From Mucilaginibacter polytrichastri (GTDB lineage Bacteria > Bacteroidota > Bacteroidia > Sphingobacteriales > Sphingobacteriaceae): a stretch of DNA of 64,000 bases. Where the stretch lies: positions 2,475,466 through 2,539,465 of the forward strand of contig NZ_MPPL01000001.1 in NCBI RefSeq assembly GCF_001911425.1. The letters run 5' to 3'. A program made the position numbers and the translations under genes. Below the pieces are notes generated by a model that ran no database searches, had not been told where the DNA came from, and worked only from the letters and a program-made list of their open reading frames with translations. Each line of letters starts with the position of its first letter. Within the stretch, counting starts at the first letter, position 1. Shown piece after piece: positions 57,200 through 64,000 of this stretch.

Positions 57200-58786
57200 A
57201 TGATAAAAAACGAAGTAAGTAAAACTTTACATAATATTTTTAGGTTAATACTGCAGATGGAAAAAAACGCTAATCTTACACCCAATAATACAACATCACT
57301 TTACGACTATCAGGAAACTGATATTAATACGTTATTCAGTAAACTTGAAAATACCACTCAAAATTACCGCCTACTTTATCAGTTACCCACTGGCGGTGGT
57401 AAAACACGTATTTTTTCAGAAATAGCTAATCGTTATATCCAGGTATACCGGCACAATGTAATTGTACTTACCCACCGGGTTGAACTGTGCAATCAAACAT
57501 CTGCTACTTTGAAAAAGCTGGGCATCAGAAATAAGATGATTAACAGCGCTGTTAAAACGCTCAGTAATAAAGATGGCTGTAATTGTTATGTGGCCATGGT
57601 TGAGACCCTGAAAAACCGAATTAAAGACGGCCTTATTGATCCAAACCATATTGGCTTGGTTATTATTGATGAGGCACACCACAATTCCTTTCAAAAACTA
57701 CTCGGTAAATTTAAAAATGCAAGAATAATTGGCGTAACAGCAACCCCATTTAGTTCGGATATTAATTTGCCCATGCGAAAAAATTATGATGAACTTATAG
57801 TAGGTGAAAGCATCAGTACATTGATTGAAAAAGGTTTTTTGGCAAAACCCACAACCTGGCGGTATGATGTAGAGCTTAACAGTTTAAAAACAGGCTTGCA
57901 GGGCGATTTTACCGTTAGTACTTCCGATGAGCTATACTCTTCTCCCGCCATGCTTGAATTGTTGTTACACGCTTACGAGGCGCATTCAAAAAACAAGAAA
58001 ACGCTGATATTTAATAACGGGATATTTACTTCGAAAAATGTCTGTAAATTATTTACCGAAGCCGGCTATCCGGTTAGGCACCTGGATAATCATACGCCAT
58101 CTGCAGAACGCTTAGAGATTTTGAAATGGTTAAAAAAAACCAAGGGAGCTATTTTAACATCAGTTTCTATTTTAACAACCGGGTTTGATGAACCAACAAT
58201 ACAGTCGATCATTTTAAACAGGGCTACTACTTCGCTAACTTTATATCATCAAATGATAGGACGGGGGTCGAGAAAATTACCGCAGAAAAAAACATTTTCT
58301 ATCACTGACTTAGGCAATAATACCGACCGGTTTGGAGATTGGAGTACTGCGATAGATTGGAATCAGGTTTTTGAACACCCGGAAGCTTATTACGAGGCTA
58401 TGCATAGCCAGTCTGCACTCGAGGCCCATAATATTCCTTCTGATTTACGCTCAAAATTTCCAAATAGTCTTCAGTTGTCATTTGATGTACAAAAAGCGCA
58501 TCAAGATGCTATCGAAAATAATTTAAAGTCGAAAATAGTTATTCGGGATTCTATCCGTCAGCACGCGCTGATGTGTATTGAAAACAGCAATAACATCCCC
58601 GATGCCCTAGCATTAGCAGATGAACTGGACAAGGAAATTAACTGGCGTGTTAAACAATACACCAAATGCCTTGGGAAGGTAACTAAGAATTATATTGAAT
58701 GGGTTCAAACTGATTATAAGAGCAAATTAAAAATTCTTGTCCAAAAATTGATGCAGCGAAAAGAGATGCAACGAATAGCTGGGTAA
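57200..58786 (+). CDS. SF2 DEAD/DEAH-type helicase
   Basis: 528 aa. Q-like region YDYQETDI, Walker A LPTGGGKTRI (about 63-72), motif Ia VLTHRVEL, Walker B VIIDEAHHNS (DEAH), motif III GVTATPF, motif V LTTGFDEPTI and motif VI YHQMIGRGSRKLPQKK. This is the SSL2/RadD-like group with both RecA lobes but no nuclease or other added domain. A second possible start is the Met at residue 20 (57257). No restriction or defence partner gene adjoins; role unknown. Confidence 0.9.
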   Translation: MIKNEVSKTLHNIFRLILQMEKNANLTPNNTTSLYDYQETDINTLFSKLENTTQNYRLLYQLPTGGGKTRIFSEIANRYIQVYRHNVIVLTHRVELCNQTSATLKKLGIRNKMINSAVKTLSNKDGCNCYVAMVETLKNRIKDGLIDPNHIGLVIIDEAHHNSFQKLLGKFKNARIIGVTATPFSSDINLPMRKNYDELIVGESISTLIEKGFLAKPTTWRYDVELNSLKTGLQGDFTVSTSDELYSSPAMLELLLHAYEAHSKNKKTLIFNNGIFTSKNVCKLFTEAGYPVRHLDNHTPSAERLEILKWLKKTKGAILTSVSILTTGFDEPTIQSIILNRATTSLTLYHQMIGRGSRKLPQKKTFSITDLGNNTDRFGDWSTAIDWNQVFEHPEAYYEAMHSQSALEAHNIPSDLRSKFPNSLQLSFDVQKAHQDAIENNLKSKIVIRDSIRQHALMCIENSNNIPDALALADELDKEINWRVKQYTKCLGKVTKNYIEWVQTDYKSKLKILVQKLMQRKEMQRIAG

Positions 58787-58819
58787 GCAGAAATCAATTA
58801 TCTTATAGCTAACAGATAC

Positions 58820-59050
58820 TTAACCCAAATACATAAGTCTGGCCATTAAATTAATTATTATGATAACTGAAATCCACAAAAGGCAATATTCTTTTCGTAG
58901 TTCCAGGGTTTTGATTTCATAAAGTCTTCCACTTCCAGCCAGTTTCCGTAGTTTTATTATGGCCCGTTTCCGATAAACTATCAAAATGATTATTAGTAAT
59001 ATTGAAATAACATTTAACGGACCAATTGTAAAAATTCTATTCATACCCAC
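58820..59050 (-). CDS. Small two-helix membrane protein of unknown function
   Basis: 76 aa with hydrophobic segments at about residues 8-24 and 57-72, a basic cytoplasmic-looking stretch between them (RKRAIIKLRK). GTGAGGTGGG upstream of the ATG could be a ribosome site. It is not recognised and could be non-coding. Confidence 0.5.
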   Translation of the reverse strand: MGMNRIFTIGPLNVISILLIIILIVYRKRAIIKLRKLAGSGRLYEIKTLELRKEYCLLWISVIIIINLMARLMYLG

Positions 59051-59182
59051 CTCACATATATATAATTACTACGGTAAACGTAACTAAAAAGTTACAATAT
59101 TTGCATTGAAATTCGCTATTCTTTAACATTAATATATTGAAATTAGATTGACACACACTGCTCTCAAAATTGTTTACTACTT

Positions 59183-59434
59183 ATGGCTAAGTTTCTTTTT
59201 GATGCAGAATTTAATTTACAAGATGGTTCTTTAATATCGGGACCAGTTACTACTGAAGACGATTCAGAATTTTTGTTTCACAATACCAACAATGATCTCG
59301 ATTTACATTTCCGAATTAAACTGATTGACGATAACTGGGAATTTATTGAAGGTTCTGATGGTTTGAGTCTTTTCCAGGAGATTATAGAAACCGTGGGAAA
59401 GCAAATCGAGGCGTACTACATGGGATTATCCTGA
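59183..59434 (+). CDS. Small acidic protein of unknown function
   Basis: 83 aa, acidic and without a signal or membrane segment (MAKFLFDAEFNLQDGSLI...). Convergent with the hybrid sensor gene, 1 nt apart. I do not recognise it; the composition looks like a real soluble protein. Confidence 0.55.
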   Translation: MAKFLFDAEFNLQDGSLISGPVTTEDDSEFLFHNTNNDLDLHFRIKLIDDNWEFIEGSDGLSLFQEIIETVGKQIEAYYMGLS

Positions 59435-59435
59435 T

Positions 59436-62400
59436 CTATTTTATTTTTTCTTTATGGTGTACAGACAAGCGATAATCCGTCGGCAACATGTTATATTCTA
59501 GTTTAAAAGATTTGGCAAAGTATTTAGGATTATTAAACCCTACTTTATAAGCCACTTCGGCAATATTAAGGTGCGTATTTTCCAGTAGCTGTGTACTTCG
59601 TTTAAGTCTTATCATTTTTATAAATTCAACCGGCGAACGCTCTGTCATTTGCAATACTTTGCGGTAAAGCGTTACACGGCTCATAGCCAGGTCAGAACTT
59701 AATTGTTCCACAGAAAAATCGGGATCATCCAACCGTTTGTCTATAAAATTCATTAAGTCTTTCATGAACTTCTCGTCGCTTATGTCCATGGTACTAACCA
59801 GCGTATTTACATCCAACTGCTTTAAATACGTCTTCTTTAGAGTGTCCTGGTGGTTCAAAACATTTTTTATACGCGACAACAGAATCTCGAAATTAAACGG
59901 CTTAGTTAAATAATCGCACGCGCCGGTTTCTAAACCCTTTAAATGCTGGTCTTTACCTGTTAAGGCGGTCAATAAAATTACGGGGATGTGTGAGGTCCTG
60001 GGGTCTTGTTTTATCTTACAGCACAGGTCAATCCCATTCATTTCGGGCATACTGATATCGCTTACTATTAAACCCGGATGGGCAGACAGGGCTTTTTGCC
60101 AGCCATCGCGCCCATTGGTGGCTTCAACTATGTTGTAATATTCCTTTAAATTATCCTTCAAATAAAACCTAAAATCTTCATTGTCTTCTATCAATAATAC
60201 AGTTGCTTTTTTTGAACCAGATTTATGCACTTTAGCAACATTGGGTGAATTATATATCGGATTAATAAAAAGATTTTTAGCTGTATCCTGCAAAATATGA
60301 TCGGGATAAATGGGTAGCATAACTGTAAAACAGCTACCTCTGTCTATTGTACTCTTAACCTTTATAGTCCCTTGGTGCAGGCTAACAAACTCGCGTGTAA
60401 TGGCCAACCCAATGCCACTACCCTGGTTAACCATCGATCCGGGAACATCGTTCTGAAAAAAGCGATCAAAAATCTTATCCAGCTTTTCATTTGGTATACC
60501 AATGCCATCATCAATCACCTCTATTTTCAACATTTGCTTAACTGAAGTAGTATGATCAAAACCAAGCCTTACTTCTACCCTACCACCTTCATGCGTAAAC
60601 TTAAAAGCATTAGAAAGCAGATTGAACAAGATCCGCTCAATTTTATCCTGGTCGAAACTGGTTATGATAGTCTCTATTTGCGTGTTAAAGCACAGGGATA
60701 TTTTTTTATTTTCTGCAATATCAGAAAATGAATACGCTGCTTCCTGGATAAAGTTAACGATATCGGCCTTTTTATAATTTAACTGCAACTCGTGTTCTTC
60801 CATCTTCCTAAAATCCAATAGTTGATTAACGAGGTTTAACAAACGCCTACCGTTACGATTAATCATTTGCAGCTGGCGCGTTACATCAATATTAATCTCT
60901 TGCTTTAAAAGCTTATCAACCGGGGCCAGGATCAAGGCTAGAGGCGTACGGAACTCGTGACTAACATTGGTGAAGAATTTAATTTTCATCAAATCCAATT
61001 CATGCATACGTTGTGCCTGCTGCCTTTCTTTTTCAATGGCAAAATTTGCTTTCAAATTTTTAATACCCCGGTAACGCAGGTAAAATATAGCACCAGAAGC
61101 CAGAAATGCATACAACATATAAGCCCACGGTGCACGCCACCACGGGGGTAATACCGTTATTTTTAGCACAATCTGGTCTTTACCCCAGTGCCCATCCTCG
61201 CCCGCGGCTTTTAGTTTAAAAGTATACGTCCCCGACTCGAGATTCATGTAACTTGCTTTCCTGATTTTGTTATCAGCAATAACCCATCCTTTGTCAAAAC
61301 CATCCAGCATATAAGCATGTTTAATTTTAGCGGGGTTAAAGAAGTTGACTGCGGCAAATTCAATAGCAAACACATTTTCATTATGTTTTAGCGTTATTTC
61401 CTTAGTTTCAGTAATAGATTTTTTTAGAATAATGTGTCCATTAAACCTTTCACCGGTCTGCAAACTTTGGTTAAACAACTGAAAATCTGTCAATACCAAT
61501 ACCGGTTTCTCTTTAGCTAATTTTACAGCTTCCGGTTTAAAAATATTAAAGCCATCGGCACCGCCAAAAACCAGCTCGCCGTTGTGGGTTTTTATGCCCG
61601 CATCTTCGTTAAATTCTTTACCCTGTAAACCGTCTGTTTTATCATAATTTTTAAACTCATAGGTGTAGTGGCCGTTTCGGGGTTTAATAATCATGTTAGA
61701 TAAACCCTTGGCCGTACTAATCCATAAATTGTGGTTATTATCCTCAACAACCATTAATGCCGCGTTATCTGGCAGCCCATCTGCTTGCCTAAAGGTTTTA
61801 AACTTATTGGTTTTAGGGTTATACATACTCAGGCCTTCGTTGGTAGCAATCCAAATCAGTTTGCGGCTATCCATCATCAGGTTAGAAATATTATCGTTGC
61901 TCAGGCTTTCTTTATCAGCCTCACTATGCTTGTAGTAAATAAACTTTGTGGAGTGGTTTTGCAGTACAGCCAGCCCATAGTAGGTTGCTACCCAAATATT
62001 GCCTTTATCATCTTCCAACAAACCAGACACATAAGGGTTGGGCACAGAATTAGGCTTTCCAGGCAAGTAACGATAAAAAATCTTTTTATCCTGATCGAAC
62101 CTGTTTAAACCACCCGATAAAGTACCGATCCACAACCTGTTTCGCGAATCTTCCATAATTTCCCAAACACTGTTGTCTGATATGGTAGTACTATCTGTTA
62201 CCGAATGGCGGTAATGTTTAAAGGTTTTACCATCAAAGCAATCAACACCTCCAAAGTAAGTACCTATCCAAAGCTTACCTTTATGGTCTAGGCAAAGGCT
62301 GGCAATTACGTTATTACCGAGACTGTTAGGATCCGTTGGGTTATGAGTATAATTAGTATACTGACCTGTTTTGCGATTGAAATAAATTAAGCCGCCACCG

Positions 62401-63575
62401 TTACTGCCAATCCAGAGATTGCCTTGCTTATCCTCCAGAAAGCGGTTTATATCATCAAAACTCAAACTGTTTTTAATAGATGTTTGGTGCCTGTAAAGCG
62501 GAAACTTAATAATATCGTGATGGTAATAGCAAATACCCTTTTTAAAAGTGCCAAGCCATATAATATTAGCATTATCGCGGTACAGGGATACGATACAATC
62601 CTGGCTGAGGCTACGATTATCATAAGGCCGGTTGATGATCTGGCTTACCCGGAAGTCTTTTTTATCTACCAGGTTAATACCACCATGGTCTGTAGCTATC
62701 CACATCACCCCTTTATCATCCTGAATAATATTAAAAACCACATTAGAACTAATTTTAATACTGCCCATGTCCTTACCCAATTGCCTGCATATGCCGCTGG
62801 CAGTAGCCACGTAAAACGCCCCTATTGAGCGTAAAGGCGTAAAAGCCCAAACATCGTTCTGCTCGTCGATAGAGAGTTGATAGTCTATCGCCTCTCCCGG
62901 ATAGGCTTTGCTTATACCATAAAAGCGGCGGGTTACTTTGTTAGTTAAATGGTCTACTTTTTCCAGCACGCCATCATTATAAATAACCCAAGTATCGCCG
63001 GCTTTATTTTGCGCCATAGCTGTACCCAACCCCGCATGCAATGAAGTAGTATCATTATCATTATGCGTTAAATAAATACTTTTGTTTAACGCAGGATTAA
63101 ATTTGTACAAACCTTTCCCGGTACGCAGAAACCAGTAATTACCGTATACATCTTTGTTAATACTGGTAACCAGGGAATCGGGAATGCCATAAGGCTTAAG
63201 TACGGCGCGGATATGATGATCAAAACGGTCTGTTAATGGATCATATATATTAAAACCTTTGCGTGTTTTTACCCACAACTTGTTATGTGGCCCGGATGTA
63301 ATACTGACGATATAATCGTCGTTAATAGAAGCCGGGTTATTAAAATCATGTTTAAAGATCTTAAAGCTGTAGCCATCGTAGCGGTTAAGGCCCGATTTTG
63401 TGCCGAACCATATGAAACCCTTACTATCTTTAAAAATACAGGTTACCCTATTGTGCGACAATCCGTTATCTATATTAAGGCGCGAAAACTGGTACTCATC
63501 GCCCTGAGCTATGGCAATATGGCTTATAAATAATACCAATACGGCGACGAAAAGAGTAAATAGGTTTTTACGCAT
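59436..63575 (-). CDS. Hybrid two-component system sensor (one-component type, HTCS)
   Basis: 1379 aa from the ATG at 63575 (an upstream in-frame Met at 63638 is rejected since MRKNLFTLFVAVLVLF is a clear signal peptide ending IAIAQ). A periplasmic propeller of about 14 two-component-regulator repeats (residues about 30-720; GLSHNRVTCIFKDSKGFIWFGT) and a Y_Y_Y domain (about 725-800) are followed by a membrane helix (about 815-830), HisKA with the phospho-His in FFTNVSHEFRTPLALI (about 870), an HATPase domain (NLLSNAFKFT, then IEVIDDGIGIP), a receiver domain with the phospho-Asp in VSDISMPEMNG (about 1174) and a C-terminal AraC DNA-binding domain. Such proteins sense glycans and switch on polysaccharide-utilisation genes. 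Target genes probably lie outside the window. Confidence 0.95.
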   Translation of the reverse strand: MRKNLFTLFVAVLVLFISHIAIAQGDEYQFSRLNIDNGLSHNRVTCIFKDSKGFIWFGTKSGLNRYDGYSFKIFKHDFNNPASINDDYIVSITSGPHNKLWVKTRKGFNIYDPLTDRFDHHIRAVLKPYGIPDSLVTSINKDVYGNYWFLRTGKGLYKFNPALNKSIYLTHNDNDTTSLHAGLGTAMAQNKAGDTWVIYNDGVLEKVDHLTNKVTRRFYGISKAYPGEAIDYQLSIDEQNDVWAFTPLRSIGAFYVATASGICRQLGKDMGSIKISSNVVFNIIQDDKGVMWIATDHGGINLVDKKDFRVSQIINRPYDNRSLSQDCIVSLYRDNANIIWLGTFKKGICYYHHDIIKFPLYRHQTSIKNSLSFDDINRFLEDKQGNLWIGSNGGGLIYFNRKTGQYTNYTHNPTDPNSLGNNVIASLCLDHKGKLWIGTYFGGVDCFDGKTFKHYRHSVTDSTTISDNSVWEIMEDSRNRLWIGTLSGGLNRFDQDKKIFYRYLPGKPNSVPNPYVSGLLEDDKGNIWVATYYGLAVLQNHSTKFIYYKHSEADKESLSNDNISNLMMDSRKLIWIATNEGLSMYNPKTNKFKTFRQADGLPDNAALMVVEDNNHNLWISTAKGLSNMIIKPRNGHYTYEFKNYDKTDGLQGKEFNEDAGIKTHNGELVFGGADGFNIFKPEAVKLAKEKPVLVLTDFQLFNQSLQTGERFNGHIILKKSITETKEITLKHNENVFAIEFAAVNFFNPAKIKHAYMLDGFDKGWVIADNKIRKASYMNLESGTYTFKLKAAGEDGHWGKDQIVLKITVLPPWWRAPWAYMLYAFLASGAIFYLRYRGIKNLKANFAIEKERQQAQRMHELDLMKIKFFTNVSHEFRTPLALILAPVDKLLKQEINIDVTRQLQMINRNGRRLLNLVNQLLDFRKMEEHELQLNYKKADIVNFIQEAAYSFSDIAENKKISLCFNTQIETIITSFDQDKIERILFNLLSNAFKFTHEGGRVEVRLGFDHTTSVKQMLKIEVIDDGIGIPNEKLDKIFDRFFQNDVPGSMVNQGSGIGLAITREFVSLHQGTIKVKSTIDRGSCFTVMLPIYPDHILQDTAKNLFINPIYNSPNVAKVHKSGSKKATVLLIEDNEDFRFYLKDNLKEYYNIVEATNGRDGWQKALSAHPGLIVSDISMPEMNGIDLCCKIKQDPRTSHIPVILLTALTGKDQHLKGLETGACDYLTKPFNFEILLSRIKNVLNHQDTLKKTYLKQLDVNTLVSTMDISDEKFMKDLMNFIDKRLDDPDFSVEQLSSDLAMSRVTLYRKVLQMTERSPVEFIKMIRLKRSTQLLENTHLNIAEVAYKVGFNNPKYFAKSFKLEYNMLPTDYRLSVHHKEKIK

Positions 63576-64000
63576 AAGCTGATTATAAATTAACAGCGTT
63601 TGCCGGCATATTATAATACAATATACAGGCAGATACACTGCAAGGCACAGAATTTAGCGGTAGCTATAAATTTTACTTTAATAGCTAATTGGTTTATAAT
63701 TGGTTAAATTAAGTACTAAATCTACACTTATAATCAGAGAAATCAATATTAATACCCGAAAAATTCAGCTGTAATTTTTCAACAGACACACACTATTTAA
63801 GCTTATTGTATATTCTATAAATATTAAAGACTATATTATCAGATAATTATTGAATGATGACTTAATTTTCAGTATTACAGATAACCTGCGGCATTAAATA
63901 GTTAAAATTAAACTTTGTTAGGTGGTAAGTTGAGAACTTATTTAGCCCCTCTATAATTTTGTAGTTGACACCCGATTTTAAATTACTGAAATGCTGTACC
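63576..64000. other. Upstream region of the HTCS gene to the window edge
   Basis: AT-rich with no coding support. A rightward promoter-like pair is listed separately. No RNA gene is seen. Confidence 0.4.
63930..63961 (+). promoter_or_regulatory. Candidate rightward promoter at the window edge
   Basis: TTG (63930-63932) and TAATTTTG (63954-63961) spaced 21 nt, matching the -33/-7 pattern. It would transcribe a gene beyond 64000, diverging from the HTCS gene. Confidence 0.4.

Noticed and set aside
63576..63638. Upstream Met for the HTCS gene
   Set aside because: The ATG at 63575 begins a regular signal peptide, which an extension would bury.
63965..63970. TTGACA hexamer as an E. coli-type -35
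   Set aside because: No partner -10 follows, and the organism appears to use TAnnTTTG promoters.

Overview
The window looks like a chromosomal segment of a Bacteroidota bacterium of the Sphingobacteriaceae type (Mucilaginibacter/Pedobacter-like). The reasons are the short (285-286 aa) Bacteroidota-type RpoD, TonB-linked outer-membrane proteins, a hybrid two-component sensor of the polysaccharide-sensing kind, TAnnTTTG promoter elements instead of E. coli-type ones, and a set of sphingolipid genes. I see no rRNA, tRNA, insertion sequence, prophage or CRISPR array. This assignment is by recognition of protein families, not by database search.

Layout. 1-9.8 kb: a ClC channel fragment diverging from purM, a 1067-aa TonB-type receptor, lpd, an MBL-fold hydrolase, the primary sigma factor rpoD and endonuclease V. 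9.8-20.6 kb: a secreted aspartyl protease next to a protein with four tandem glycogen-binding-like E-set domains, an orphan ABC ATPase overlapping a tiny membrane protein, PhzF, a DUF3885 protein, an esterase, a ComEC-like protein and an LTA-synthase-like phosphoglycerol transferase. 20.6-25.9 kb: a tight reverse operon (CDF transporter, NUDIX, bioA, diiron/ferritin-like protein), an aspartate aminotransferase and a small beta-barrel. 26.3-32.0 kb: a complete tripartite RND efflux operon.

32.3-40.2 kb is the most notable part. Two adjacent transcription units encode serine palmitoyltransferase, a GNAT-fold candidate ceramide synthase, an extended SDR (candidate ceramide reductase), myo-inositol-phosphate synthase, a CDP-alcohol phosphatidyltransferase, a DUF4833 exported protein, an FA2H/Scs7-like hydroxylase and an AUR1-like PAP2 protein. 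Together they would make 2-hydroxylated dihydroceramide, make inositol phosphate, and join them into inositol phosphoceramide and/or phosphatidylinositol. No phosphatase for a phosphatidylinositol-phosphate intermediate is visible in the cluster.

40.4-52.5 kb holds housekeeping and accessory genes: a TPR protein with a dnaX-like slippery heptamer whose -1 frame adds a membrane anchor, a CAP protein, DinB, DUF5655, YitT, a second outer-membrane beta-barrel protein, a hydroxyacid dehydrogenase, a Tat-exported sugar isomerase-like protein, a cysteine-less molybdopterin-fold protein, a di-haem peroxidase, a stand-alone DnaG-type zinc finger, an NAD-binding protein and an aldo/keto reductase. 52.5-64 kb: a second, diverged rpoD behind a long leader, an amino-acid permease, a formylglycine-generating-enzyme-like lipoprotein overlapping the permease tail to tail, an SF2 helicase, two small orphan genes and a hybrid two-component sensor whose target genes probably lie beyond the right edge.
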